A DNA stretch of 64,000 nucleotides from Pseudoruegeria sp. SK021 (GTDB lineage Bacteria > Pseudomonadota > Alphaproteobacteria > Rhodobacterales > Rhodobacteraceae), in assembly GCF_002119405.1 (NCBI RefSeq), contig NZ_MTBG01000007.1:55573-119572 (forward strand), in the 5' to 3' direction. Made by a program: the position numbers and the translations under genes. The notes below the pieces were generated by a model. It saw nothing but the letters and a program-made list of their open reading frames with translations, was not told the DNA's origin and ran no database searches. This document shows, in pieces, positions 1 to 8,779 of this stretch. Within the stretch, counting starts at the first letter, position 1. Each line of letters begins with the position of its first letter.

Positions 1-868
1 TCAGCGGGCCGGGGGTGGTTTCCGCAAGACCGAGACCGTCCATCATTTGTGCGGTGGAAATCCAGCCCAGATCGGTGACGACGCGCTGGGTCATATAGGC
101 CAACACCGAATAAGCGCCGCCAAAAGTCACGACGGCCAGTTTGGAAAAGAACAGTGCCAGTTCTGTCAGGAAAGTGGCACCCGACGCCCATAGCAGCGCG
201 ACCGGAGCCAGCCACAAGCCACCCCAGATCGCCACCGTCCGCAGGGTGCGCGGCGATGCCAGATCCGGCGGCGGCAGGGTGGCCGCCGGGGCGCGCCAGT
301 ACCCATAGGCGCCAGCCGCCAGAATGATCAGCGGAAACGGCAAGTTCAGGGCAAAGATGCCCACAAAAGACAGGCCGGCAATGACCCAGCGATCCGTTGA
401 TTTCAAGGCGCGCTGGCTGACTTTCAAAAGCGCCTGCAATACGATGATGACCACCGTTGCCTTGATGCCCAAGAACATTGCCGCTGCAAGTGGCACCGCG
501 CCGTACCACGCATAACAGAGCGAAACCAATGCCATGACCGCCGCGCCGGGCAAGACGAACAGCAACCCGCCGATCAATCCGCCAAGGGTGCCGCGCAGCC
601 GCCATCCGGCATAGGTGACCAGTTGCATCGCTTCGGGGCCGGGCAGCAGCATGCAAAACGACAGCGCCCCGAGGTATTGGTCCTCGGTCAGCCAGCGCCG
701 CTCCTCGACCAGTTCGCGATGCATCACCGCAATTTGCGCGGCAGGTCCGCCGAACGACAGCAGGCCGATACGGAGAAACACCCGCACCAACTCGCGCAAA
801 GGAATGATGGATGTGTCCGGCGCGGCCTTTGGTTGGGGCGGCGGGTTGGTCGTCGCATGGGCGGCCAT
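1..868 (-). CDS. chrA: Chromate transporter ChrA, partial (C-terminus beyond left edge)
   Basis: This gene reads leftward from an ATG at 868 and stays open to base 1, so the stop lies outside the window. The translation has the CHR-family signature LSFGGPAAQIAVMHRELVEE near residues 31-48, then LLPGPEAMQLVTYAG, and a second CHR half starting LAVVTFGGAYSVLAYMTQ near residue 250. This duplicated-domain architecture belongs to long-chain ChrA inner-membrane proteins of about 400 residues, which export chromate. Hydrophobic stretches around residues 90-150 and 170-200 support a polytopic membrane protein. No ChrB regulator is visible in the window. The family call is firm; the substrate is inferred from the family. 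Confidence 0.85.
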   Translation of the reverse strand, partial: MAAHATTNPPPQPKAAPDTSIIPLRELVRVFLRIGLLSFGGPAAQIAVMHRELVEERRWLTEDQYLGALSFCMLLPGPEAMQLVTYAGWRLRGTLGGLIGGLLFVLPGAAVMALVSLCYAWYGAVPLAAAMFLGIKATVVIIVLQALLKVSQRALKSTDRWVIAGLSFVGIFALNLPFPLIILAAGAYGYWRAPAATLPPPDLASPRTLRTVAIWGGLWLAPVALLWASGATFLTELALFFSKLAVVTFGGAYSVLAYMTQRVVTDLGWISTAQMMDGLGLAETTPGPL

Positions 869-1054
869 CAGGGTCTCTTTCCCGGGATCAAGGGGATGTG
901 CGGGCCTGTTAAAGACAGGGTCGATGCGGCACCGACCCCGCAGGGTCGACCGCAGCCCCAGATGGCAAGTCCGGCCCATGTCTGTCAACACGCCATCTTG
1001 TGACAAGTTGACGACACGGCAAACCGGCCGTTCGATTGAATGAAGATGTGGGTG

Positions 1055-1410
1055 TAAGTGCAGGTTTCTGTTGCCAGGTACCTGCGAACCCCGCCTTACC
1101 CTGCTAGGGGCAAGGACTTAAGATTTGATATTGCGCACAGCTTACGCTGCGAGCGCCATCGGAGCTTTGTTGTCATTTGCAACTAGCTTTAACGGACCGA
1201 TAACGGTGGTTCCTCACCGGGCAAAAGCAAACCCCTTTAGACGTTCGTCGATCCTGTTTCGACCCCATGGCCCCAAATGAAGGGCGTTTGGTGGAGTCGC
1301 CGGGTACCGCCCCCGGGTCCGAGCCGCTTATTACGAGCGCGTTTATCACCATAGTTCCGAAGAACAATTCAGATTTAGGGTGGCGTGCCGGCATTTGCAA
1401 TCCCCTTCGA
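1055..1410 (-). ncRNA. ssrA: Transfer-messenger RNA, circularly permuted two-piece form
   Basis: The minus strand carries both tmRNA halves in permuted order. The acceptor piece comes first, with a T-arm-like segment ending in CCA at 1289. A short spacer of about 14 nt follows, then the coding piece starting near 1274 with GGGGCC and a GTCGAAACAGGATCGAC segment like the 5' end of ordinary tmRNA. The tag reading frame runs from 1180 to 1142 and encodes ANDNKAPMALAA followed by TAA. A hairpin GCAGGT/ACCTGC closes the 3' end near 1058. The mature RNA would rescue stalled ribosomes and mark nascent proteins for proteolysis. Permuted tmRNA is the alphaproteobacterial norm. The outer ends are approximate. 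Confidence 0.93.
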
Positions 1411-1460
1411 TGCAAAGATGCGGCTTTAAAGCTCTTGCATGCCGCCTAAAATGCTTTCAA

Positions 1461-1477
1461 CTTAGAACCATTCCAAA
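1461..1477 (+). promoter_or_regulatory. Irr (ICE-type) iron box upstream of mbfA
   Basis: The sequence CTTAGAACCATTCCAAA is a near match to the ICE palindrome TTTAGAA-N3-TTCTAAA bound by Irr in alphaproteobacteria. It ends 14 bp before the mbfA start, so bound Irr would block transcription. Irr repression of mbfA is established in Agrobacterium and Bradyrhizobium. Confidence 0.75.
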
Positions 1478-1491
1478 TTGATGGAGCGCCC

Positions 1492-2469
1492 ATGCTGTCC
1501 TATTTCTCGTCCCGCCGACGGTTTGCGGATCTCAGTGAACAAGAGGTTCTGGCCCTTGCGATTTCGTCCGAAGAAGACGACGCCCGGATTTACCGCAGTT
1601 TTGCGGCTCGGCTTAGGGCGGACTATGCGGCGACTGCGGCTATCTTCGATGGCATGGCCGCCGAGGAAGAGGGCCACAATCAGCGCCTGATCAAACTGCA
1701 TCAGCAGCGGTTTGGCGACACCATTCCCTTGATCCGGCGCGAACATGTGGCGGGGTATTACGCCCGCAAGCCGATCTGGTTGCTCGACAAGCTGTCATTG
1801 GATGATATTCGCGGACAAGCCGAAGGGATGGAGCAGGAAGCCCAGCGTTTTTATGAACTTGCGGCGCGACGCTCAAGTGATGCCAACACCCGTGCGCTGT
1901 TGAACGAGTTGGCCGCGGCCGAGGCTCAACATGAAAACATCGCTGCCGATCTGGCCGCAACGCACTTGCCTGACGACGCCCGTAGCCATGAGGACCAAAC
2001 CCGACATCGCAAGTTTGTTCTGACATGGGTGCAGCCGGGGCTGGCGGGCTTGATGGACGGGTCAGTGTCGACGCTTGCGCCGATTTTCGCGGCGGCTTTC
2101 GCGACTCAAGACACCTTTCAGACCTTTCAGGTCGGCCTTGCGGCGTCGATTGGTGCGGGCATTTCTATGGGCTTCACCGAGGCCGCGTCCGATGACGGCC
2201 AACTGTCAGGGCGGGGATCCGCGTTGAAGCGGGGGATCGCGTCAGGGGTCATGACGACCATCGGTGGCCTCGGTCACGCGCTTCCTTATCTCATTCCACA
2301 CTTCTGGACCGCAACCACCATCGCCGGGATCGTCGTGTTCGTCGAACTTTGGGCCATCGCATGGATCCAGAGCCGATATATGGACACGCCGTTTTTCCGG
2401 GCGTCGCTGCAAGTGGTGATCGGAGGCGCGCTAGTTCTGGCCGCTGGTGTCTTGATCGGTAGCGGATAA
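1492..2469 (+). CDS. mbfA: Membrane-bound ferritin A (erythrin-VIT1 iron exporter)
   Basis: The 325-residue protein joins an N-terminal ferritin-like di-iron domain (about residues 15-160) to a C-terminal VIT1-like membrane domain (about 175-325). The ferritin part shows EEDD at 27-30, EEEGHN at 58-63, GMEQEAQRFYEL and AEAQHEN at 143-149, supplying glutamate and ExxH ligands. The membrane part has GLAGLMDGSVSTLAP and several hydrophobic segments typical of the Ccc1/VIT1 fold. Family members export iron from the inner membrane and protect against iron-dependent peroxide stress. An Irr box lies directly upstream. It is a single gene, convergent with the next one over a hairpin at 2469-2489. Confidence 0.92.
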   Translation: MLSYFSSRRRFADLSEQEVLALAISSEEDDARIYRSFAARLRADYAATAAIFDGMAAEEEGHNQRLIKLHQQRFGDTIPLIRREHVAGYYARKPIWLLDKLSLDDIRGQAEGMEQEAQRFYELAARRSSDANTRALLNELAAAEAQHENIAADLAATHLPDDARSHEDQTRHRKFVLTWVQPGLAGLMDGSVSTLAPIFAAAFATQDTFQTFQVGLAASIGAGISMGFTEAASDDGQLSGRGSALKRGIASGVMTTIGGLGHALPYLIPHFWTATTIAGIVVFVELWAIAWIQSRYMDTPFFRASLQVVIGGALVLAAGVLIGSG

Positions 2470-2489
2470 CGCCCCGGTCAGCGGGGCGT
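2469..2489. terminator. Bidirectional hairpin between convergent genes
   Basis: ACGCCCCG and CGGGGCGT form a perfect 8-bp stem with a 5-nt loop between the convergent mbfA and solute-binding protein genes. A short T-rich stretch follows on the plus side. Confidence 0.65.
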
Positions 2490-2510
2490 CACCTGTTTGA
2501 AGTCAATTGG

Positions 2511-3566
2511 TTAGAAGCCGGCTTTAATGCGTTCGAAATCCGCAATCATCTTTTCGCGGATGGCGTTGTCCATGGGCAGTTGCGCAAGGATCGGCACGGA
2601 GATCGGGTTCAGTCCGGCTTCTTCCAGACGCATCGGATCGATGTCCGCCATGGCGTCTGTATTCGCGCTCGCATAGCCCAGTTCTTGCAGCATGTGGTCG
2701 GCAACGGACGGCTGCAGAAAACTCTCGACGAAGACGTTCGCCTTTTCTTCGCTGCCCGGGCCGTCCTTCAAGTTGACGTAACCACAGAACCACAGTGACG
2801 AGCCTTCGACGGGCTCGCGCTCAAAGGCGACGGGGAAATCCTCGGCCTTCAACATCGCTGGGGTTTCATTCCACGACCACGACACCAGAATTTCGCCGGT
2901 GGCCATCAGTTGGGCCAATTCCGCCCCATCGGTCCAATAAGCGCGCACGTTTTCATGAACTTGCCGCAACCACGCGCTTGCGGCCTCGACATCGTCTGGG
3001 GTGGCCGTGGTCCAGTCGGTCACACCATTGGCAAGAAAGGCCAAGGCGTAGATATCATCGACATTGTCGGGCAAAGACATCCGCCCGGCATATTTTGGAT
3101 CCTGAAAGACCTGCAAGGTTTGGACATCCGCCTCGGGCACTTCGGCGCTGTTATAGGCGATCCCGGTTGCGCCAAGGTCGGTGGGGATGAAATAAACCCC
3201 GCTGTCATCAGCGAAAATCGGGTTGGTCCGATAGACTTCGGCAACTGTTCCATAGCTGGGGATCAAGGACAGATCAAAGGGTTCGATCAGGTCTGCCGCA
3301 CGCCATTTCGAGATGGATTGCGTACAGGGATGCGCCACATCGGCGCGAAAGCCCGAACGTAGCTTTTGAAAGGCCTCTTCTTCGTCACCAAAGAACGTAT
3401 AGGTCGGGTGTACCCCGTAAGTCTCACCGTAAAGGGTTGAAAATCCGTCCGTTTCAAAGGCGGACCAGTCAAAGATCAAAAGCTCGGAATCGGCGGCCAG
3501 AAGCGGGCCGGACAGGCCCAGCACGACAGCGGTGCTGCAGAGGAAACGGGTGGAAAATGACGCCAT
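2511..3566 (-). CDS. PotD-type extracellular solute-binding protein (orphan)
   Basis: A 351-residue periplasmic binding protein of the spermidine/putrescine family. The ATG at 3566 is chosen because GGAGAG lies 7-12 bases upstream and a clean signal peptide follows (MASFSTRFLCSTAVVLGL... ending at LLAAD near residue 24). PotD-like segments include LLIFDWSAFE, PTDLGATGIAYNS and PVEGSSLWFCGYVNLKDG. It would capture a polyamine or similar cationic ligand for an ABC importer. No permease or ATPase genes adjoin it, which is unusual because this family normally sits in potABCD-like operons. An upstream extension of the frame to 3833 lacks a start signal and was not used. Confidence 0.85.
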   Translation of the reverse strand: MASFSTRFLCSTAVVLGLSGPLLAADSELLIFDWSAFETDGFSTLYGETYGVHPTYTFFGDEEEAFQKLRSGFRADVAHPCTQSISKWRAADLIEPFDLSLIPSYGTVAEVYRTNPIFADDSGVYFIPTDLGATGIAYNSAEVPEADVQTLQVFQDPKYAGRMSLPDNVDDIYALAFLANGVTDWTTATPDDVEAASAWLRQVHENVRAYWTDGAELAQLMATGEILVSWSWNETPAMLKAEDFPVAFEREPVEGSSLWFCGYVNLKDGPGSEEKANVFVESFLQPSVADHMLQELGYASANTDAMADIDPMRLEEAGLNPISVPILAQLPMDNAIREKMIADFERIKAGF

Positions 3567-3832
3567 GAAATCTCTCCGGATGTGAAGGCGTCCGAATCTA
3601 TAGGGGCAGGGTTGCCTTGCGGGAAGCGAAAACTCTTCGCTCAGGACAACTTCTGTGCCTTTCGCCTCAACACCCTTTAAAACGCCCGTAAAATGGGCCA
3701 ACTGTAGTCTCAGAACTTGGCCGGACCTGCGACAGGACTGCGGCTGGCACCAAACCGTTCGACGGTCGGGTCCGTGGATCCGCTTGATGGACCAATCCAG
3801 GCGTCGGTGTGACGTCACACAGGAGGACACCA

Positions 3833-4822
3833 ATGTTCAGGGCATTACTGGTCGAAAAATCCGACAGCGGCGACACCACAGCATCGGTGCAATCCCTGTC
3901 CGAAGATCGTTTGCCTGCGGGCGAGGTGACCGTTGCCGTCGAATATTCCACGGTCAATTACAAAGACGGCTTGTGTATCGGTCCGGGTGGCGGGTTGGTG
4001 CGGACCTATCCGCATGTGCCCGGAATTGACTTCGCCGGGACGGTCGAGACGTCGGATGATCCGCGCTACAGCCCCGGTGACAAGGTGGTGCAGACGGGGT
4101 GGCGCGTTGGCGAGGCGCATTGGGGGGGCTATGCCGAAAAGGCCCGGGTCAAGGCCGACTGGTTGGTGCCATTGCCCGAGGGGCTGAGCACAGCGCAAGC
4201 CATGGCCGTGGGCACCGCCGGGTTTACTGCGATGTTGGCGGTGATGGCTTTAGAAGATCACGGGTTGAAGCCGGGGACCGGTCCGGTGCTGGTCACTGGG
4301 GCCTCTGGTGGCGTCGGCTCGGTTGCGACCGCCATTCTGGCCAATCTTGGGTATGAGGTGGCAGCGGTGACAGGGCGGCCAGAGGGCGGCGATTATCTGC
4401 GCGGCCTTGGCACCAGCCAAATCATTCCGCGCGCTGATCTGGCCGACACCATCAAACGCCCGTTGGAAAGTGAAACGTGGTCAGGCTGCATTGATGCGGT
4501 GGGCGGCGCGATGCTGGCTCGGATCCTTGGACAGATGAAATATGGGGCGTCGGTGGCGGCGGTGGGTCTGGCCGGCGGCACCGCGCTGCCTGCAACCGTA
4601 ATCCCGTTCCTGCTGCGCGGCGTTAACTTGCTGGGGATCGACAGCGTGATGAAACCCTATCCTGATCGCCTGCGGGCTTGGCAACGGGTGGCGGCTGATC
4701 TGCCGATGGACAAGCTTGAGGCGATGGTTCAGCCCGCAACCTTGGCCGATCTGCCGCAACTTGGCGCTGATATCCTGAAGGGCCAGGTGCAAGGGCGCGT
4801 GGTCGTTGATGTCCGGAAATGA
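3833..4822 (+). CDS. acuI: AcuI-type acrylyl-CoA reductase / MDR-family quinone oxidoreductase
   Basis: A 329-residue zinc-free medium-chain dehydrogenase. AGGAGG at 3821-3826 fixes the ATG at 3833. It has the YhdH/AcuI-type STVNYKDGL near residue 40, PGIDFAGTV near 65, and the nucleotide-binding motif VLVTGASGGVGSVA near 155. AcuI reduces acryloyl-CoA to propionyl-CoA with NADPH in the cytoplasm; in marine Rhodobacteraceae it detoxifies acrylate produced from DMSP and supports propionate metabolism. No DMSP lyase or demethylase gene is nearby, so the role here is inferred from similarity alone. It diverges from the orphan binding protein gene across a 266-bp promoter region. Confidence 0.82.
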   Translation: MFRALLVEKSDSGDTTASVQSLSEDRLPAGEVTVAVEYSTVNYKDGLCIGPGGGLVRTYPHVPGIDFAGTVETSDDPRYSPGDKVVQTGWRVGEAHWGGYAEKARVKADWLVPLPEGLSTAQAMAVGTAGFTAMLAVMALEDHGLKPGTGPVLVTGASGGVGSVATAILANLGYEVAAVTGRPEGGDYLRGLGTSQIIPRADLADTIKRPLESETWSGCIDAVGGAMLARILGQMKYGASVAAVGLAGGTALPATVIPFLLRGVNLLGIDSVMKPYPDRLRAWQRVAADLPMDKLEAMVQPATLADLPQLGADILKGQVQGRVVVDVRK

Positions 4823-4873
4823 GTTGCGATCCGGACATGGTCCCCGTGTGCTGGGTCCCGGTGCGCTGGTGCC

Positions 4874-6316
4874 ATGATGGCTGATCGGGCGCCGGTAATT
4901 TGGTGGGTGCGCCGCGATCTGCGGTTGGCCGATAACCCGGCGCTGACGGCGGCTGTGGCCACAGGTCGGCCAGTGATCCCGGTGTTTGTGCTGGATGCGG
5001 AAACCGAGGACCTTGGCGCGGCGCCCCGCTGGCGTCTGGGGCTGGGGCTTGACGTCTTTGCCACGACACTCAACGATCATGGAAGCGGTTTGGTCCTGCG
5101 ACGCGGCGTGGCGTTGGACTGTTTGCGCGCACTCATCGCCGAGACCGGGGCAAAGGCGGTCTATTGGTCGCGTCTGGTTGATCCTGCCGCAATCGCCCGT
5201 GACACGGCGGTGAAAACCGCGCTGACCGCCGAGGGCGTCGAGGCGCGCAGCTTTTCCGGCCATTTGTTGTTTGATCCGTGGACGGTCGCCACCAAGACCG
5301 GCGGCTATTACCGCGTCTTCACCCCCTATTGGCGCAACGTCCGCGACCGGCCAGTGGCCGAGCCGCAACCGGCACCGTGCAGATGGCCCAGCCCAGAGCG
5401 TTGGCCTGCCTCGGACGATTTGAACGCGTGGCAGTTGGGTGCTGGCATGCATCGCGGCGCCGCAATCGTTGCCCGTCATGCCCGCCCCGGCGCGGAGGCC
5501 GCTCAAGACCGGCTCGACACGTTCCTTGAGACACGGGTCGCCACCTATGCGCAAGACCGCGACCGGCCCGCTTTGGATGGGACCTCTGGCCTCAGTGAGC
5601 ATTTAACCTATGGCGAGATCAGCCCCGCCACCTGTTGGCACGCAGCCCGCCGTGCCCTTTATGACGGCGTGCCCGGGACCGAGACTTTCCTTCGGGAACT
5701 GGCATGGCGCGACTTCGCCCACCATCTGGCCTATCACACGCCGCATCTGATCACCGGCAATTGGAAACCCGACTGGGACGGCTTCCCGTGGACAACCGAT
5801 GCCAGCGATCCGGCGATCCGGGCGTGGCAGCAGGGCCGCACCGGCATTCCGTTCGTCGATGCCGGGATGCGCGAACTCTATGTGACCGGCACGATGCATA
5901 ATCGGGCCAGAATGATCACCGCCTCATATTTGACCAAGCATCTTCTGGCACATTGGAAGATCGGGCAGGCGTGGTTTGCCGCATGTCTGATCGACTGGGA
6001 CCCAGCCTCGAACGCCATGGGGTGGCAATGGGTGGCCGGATCGGGGCCCGATGCCTCGCCCTATTTCCGGATCTTCAATCCGGTGACCCAATTGGACAAG
6101 TTCGATCCCAAGGGCGGCTATGCCGACCGCTGGATCGCCGAAGGCCGGTCCCAGCCCGCACCCGAGGCGCTGTCCTACTTTGAGGCCATTCCTCAGTCAT
6201 GGGGGATGTCGCCCACCGATCCCTATCCTGATCCGGTCATCAGCCTGAAAGACGGGCGGGATCGGGCGCTGGAGGCCTATGCGGGCCGGAAAACCGACGC
6301 GTCCGACGATCTGTGA
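4874..6316 (+). CDS. phrB: Deoxyribodipyrimidine photolyase
   Basis: A 480-residue DNA photolyase. The N-terminal antenna domain begins with the typical VIWWVRRDLRLADNPAL. The C-terminal FAD domain contains TGIPFVDAGMRELYVTGTMHNRARM from about residue 323 and DWDPASNAMGWQWVAGSG from about residue 372, which bind FAD and the pyrimidine dimer. It uses blue light to split cyclobutane dimers. Two ATGs are possible (4874 or 4877); neither has a strong ribosome site. The cfa gene follows after 56 bp on the same strand. In Rhodobacter both genes belong to the singlet-oxygen stress regulon, but no convincing sigma-E promoter was seen here. Confidence 0.93.
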   Translation: MMADRAPVIWWVRRDLRLADNPALTAAVATGRPVIPVFVLDAETEDLGAAPRWRLGLGLDVFATTLNDHGSGLVLRRGVALDCLRALIAETGAKAVYWSRLVDPAAIARDTAVKTALTAEGVEARSFSGHLLFDPWTVATKTGGYYRVFTPYWRNVRDRPVAEPQPAPCRWPSPERWPASDDLNAWQLGAGMHRGAAIVARHARPGAEAAQDRLDTFLETRVATYAQDRDRPALDGTSGLSEHLTYGEISPATCWHAARRALYDGVPGTETFLRELAWRDFAHHLAYHTPHLITGNWKPDWDGFPWTTDASDPAIRAWQQGRTGIPFVDAGMRELYVTGTMHNRARMITASYLTKHLLAHWKIGQAWFAACLIDWDPASNAMGWQWVAGSGPDASPYFRIFNPVTQLDKFDPKGGYADRWIAEGRSQPAPEALSYFEAIPQSWGMSPTDPYPDPVISLKDGRDRALEAYAGRKTDASDDL

Positions 6317-6372
6317 TCTTGCCAACTGGGCCGCGCGCCTCACATTGTTGACCGAACCCTATCGGAGCGCCC

Positions 6373-7599
6373 ATGACCTCGTCTATGCCCCCCCTGACCA
6401 GTGTTGCCGGCCAAGCTGATCTGCCTCGTTATTTCGCCGCGGTTTTCAGCCAAGCCGCTGCCATGCAAAATGGCCGTCTCGAAGTGATCTTGCCTGATGG
6501 TCGCCGCTTTCGGATCGAAGGATCGCAGCCCGGGCCGGTGGCGGAAGTGACCGTGCACAATCCCGATCTGTTCGCACGGCTGCTTCGTGACGGCGATCTC
6601 GGCTTTTCCGAGGCCTATATGGATGGTTGGTGGTCGACCCCAGACCTGCAAGCCTTTATGGATATGATCCACTCTGAGAACGACGCAATGCTGTCGGGCT
6701 TTCCCGGCATTGCGCTGGTGCGCGCGGTCGAACGGGTGCGGTTCTGGCTGGCGCGCAATACCCGCAGTCAGGCCCGGCGCAACATCGCCCAACACTATGA
6801 TCTCGGAAACGATTTCTACGGGGCATGGCTGGACGAGACGATGACCTATTCTTCGGCGCTGTTTCAGACGGGACAGGAAAGCCTCGAGGCGGCGCAAACC
6901 GCGAAATATGCATCGCTCGTGGATCGGATGGGGGCGAATCCCGGCGATCATGTGCTTGAAATTGGCTGCGGCTGGGGTGGATTTGCCGAATATGCGGCCC
7001 GCGAACGAGGGCTCACGGTCACCGCGTTGACCATCAGTGCGGCGCAACATGACTATGCCCGGGCGCGTATCGCCGCAGCGGGCCTGTCAGATCGGGTGGA
7101 GATTAAGCTTCAGGATTATCGCGACGAACGCGGGCAATATGACGGCATCGCCTCGATCGAAATGTTCGAGGCCGTGGGCGAGCGCTTTTGGCCGGTCTAT
7201 TTTCAGACCCTGCGCCGCAACTTGAAACCTGACCGCGCGGCCACCCTTCAGGTCATCACGGTCGAAGATAGGCGCTTTAAGACATACAGAAAACAAATTG
7301 ATTTTATTCAAAAATATATTTTTCCCGGTGGGTTTCTTCCCAGCCCATCGGTGCTGCAAGCGCAGATTGAACACGCCGGGCTTCTGTTGGACGGTTCGAT
7401 CGAATTTGGCCCGAGCTACAGCCAAACCCTGCGCCGTTGGAGTGATCGGTTCAACAGTCGCTGGGATGATCTGGCCCAGATCGGCTTTGACGAGCGGTTT
7501 CGGCGAATGTGGACCTACTATCTGACCTCCTGCGCTGCCGCGTTTGAAAGCGGCGTCTGTGATGTGACGCAAATTACCATGCGTGCACCTTCCCGCTGA
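6373..7599 (+). CDS. cfa: Cyclopropane-fatty-acyl-phospholipid synthase family protein
   Basis: A 408-residue SAM-dependent methyltransferase of the CFA synthase family. The N-terminal domain (about 1-140) is followed by QHYDLGNDFYGAWLDETMTYSSA near residue 140 and the SAM motif VLEIGCGWGGFAEYAA near 194. SIEMFEAVG and YIFPGGFLPS later in the protein are also family hallmarks. It would methylenate unsaturated membrane lipids at the inner membrane face. Homologues that make furan fatty acids or other modified lipids exist in this group, so the exact product is uncertain. GGAG precedes the ATG. Confidence 0.88.
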   Translation: MTSSMPPLTSVAGQADLPRYFAAVFSQAAAMQNGRLEVILPDGRRFRIEGSQPGPVAEVTVHNPDLFARLLRDGDLGFSEAYMDGWWSTPDLQAFMDMIHSENDAMLSGFPGIALVRAVERVRFWLARNTRSQARRNIAQHYDLGNDFYGAWLDETMTYSSALFQTGQESLEAAQTAKYASLVDRMGANPGDHVLEIGCGWGGFAEYAARERGLTVTALTISAAQHDYARARIAAAGLSDRVEIKLQDYRDERGQYDGIASIEMFEAVGERFWPVYFQTLRRNLKPDRAATLQVITVEDRRFKTYRKQIDFIQKYIFPGGFLPSPSVLQAQIEHAGLLLDGSIEFGPSYSQTLRRWSDRFNSRWDDLAQIGFDERFRRMWTYYLTSCAAAFESGVCDVTQITMRAPSR

Positions 7600-7698
7600 A
7601 CCGGTAGGCCAACGCCGCCTGCAACCATCTGTCAACTGGACGCCGCTGCGCCCGTGCCACAGAGGGGGCGCTGTGCCGTTTTTGACTGGAGTGCAGCG

Positions 7699-8769
7699 AT
7701 GTCCCGCTATGTGATTGCCGAGTTTCCGTTTGATGATGAGGCGCTGGTTCAGGGGCTGGCCAGCGCACCGACAAGCGATGCGACCAAGGACGCGCAGGAA
7801 CCGTCACCGCGTTACGTTGCCATGGCGGGACCGGATCAGTCTTGGCCGCTATGGCAAGTGTCCGAAACGGTCGCAACGCGGGCCGGGTATCTGGCGGCGG
7901 TGTTCGGACTGGACCCCGCGACGGTTGAAGTCACGCGGGACGGTACAGCCATCCCGGCAATTCAGTTCAAGGTCGACCCGGCAGCCGCGAAATCGGTCCG
8001 CCGCGACGGGCGATGGCCCGCGATCTTGCGCGAGGCATCGACCGAGATCCTGACCTATCTGGGCGATCGCACACCGCAGCAGGTGGCAGCGCGTCTTGGC
8101 ATGATCTTGTCCCGTGCCGATGCCAAGGTTCTGGCGCAACAGACAACCCATGGCGGGGAAAGCGGTCTGGATCACAGCGATATTCATATGGTGACGGTGC
8201 GCCGGCCTTATTCTGAGTATTTCGCGCTGGAAGAATACGTCTTTAGCCATACCCGTTTTGACGGCGGCGAAAGCCCCGTCGTTGAGCGGGCCGCAATGAT
8301 TGCGGCGGATGCGGTGACGGTACTGCCCTATGATCCTGTCCGCGACCGGGTGCTGCTGGTGGAACAGGTCCGGGTTGCCCCCATTGCCCGGGGCGACCGG
8401 CAGCCGTGGGTGCTGGAAGCTGTGGCTGGCAGGATCGAACCGGGTGATACCCCTGAGCAGACCGCCCATAAAGAAGCGCAAGAAGAAGCCGGTGTGACGC
8501 TCAGCCAGCTCTTTTCGGTGGCGGATTACTATCCGTCGACGGGCTGCTTTTCGGAATTTGTCTATTCTTATATCGGCCTGACGGATTTGCCGGATGGGGC
8601 CGCGGGTTTGGGCGGGGTCGCCGCCGAGGGCGAGGATATCCGTGGCCATATCCTGCCGCGCACCGTGTTTATGGACCGCGTGCGCGCCGGTCAGATCCGC
8701 AACGCGCCATTGCTGATTTCCGCCTATTGGCTTGAGGCTAATCTGAGCCGGGTGCGCGGCGCTGGTTGA
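7699..8769 (+). CDS. trgB: Nudix hydrolase, TrgB-like tellurite-resistance protein
   Basis: A 356-residue protein with a Nudix domain in its C-terminal half. The Nudix box spans about residues 244-266; the usual first glutamate is aspartate (GRIEPGD) and the REUXEEXGU core reads KEAQEEAGV. The N-terminal 190 residues form a separate domain. The ATG at 7699 has GGAG eight bases upstream. The next gene is cysK, the arrangement known from the Rhodobacter sphaeroides trgB-cysK tellurite-resistance region. The enzyme probably hydrolyses ADP-ribose-like nucleotides in the cytoplasm. TrgB identity rests on neighbourhood and domain layout; trgA is not visible. Confidence 0.75.
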   Translation: MSRYVIAEFPFDDEALVQGLASAPTSDATKDAQEPSPRYVAMAGPDQSWPLWQVSETVATRAGYLAAVFGLDPATVEVTRDGTAIPAIQFKVDPAAAKSVRRDGRWPAILREASTEILTYLGDRTPQQVAARLGMILSRADAKVLAQQTTHGGESGLDHSDIHMVTVRRPYSEYFALEEYVFSHTRFDGGESPVVERAAMIAADAVTVLPYDPVRDRVLLVEQVRVAPIARGDRQPWVLEAVAGRIEPGDTPEQTAHKEAQEEAGVTLSQLFSVADYYPSTGCFSEFVYSYIGLTDLPDGAAGLGGVAAEGEDIRGHILPRTVFMDRVRAGQIRNAPLLISAYWLEANLSRVRGAG

Positions 8770-8779
8770 ATCCCTCCGC

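Noticed and set aside
6317..6372. Sigma-E (RpoE/ChrR) promoter before cfa
   Set aside because: A TGATCT element is present at the phrB stop but no suitable -10 partner at the right spacing was seen.
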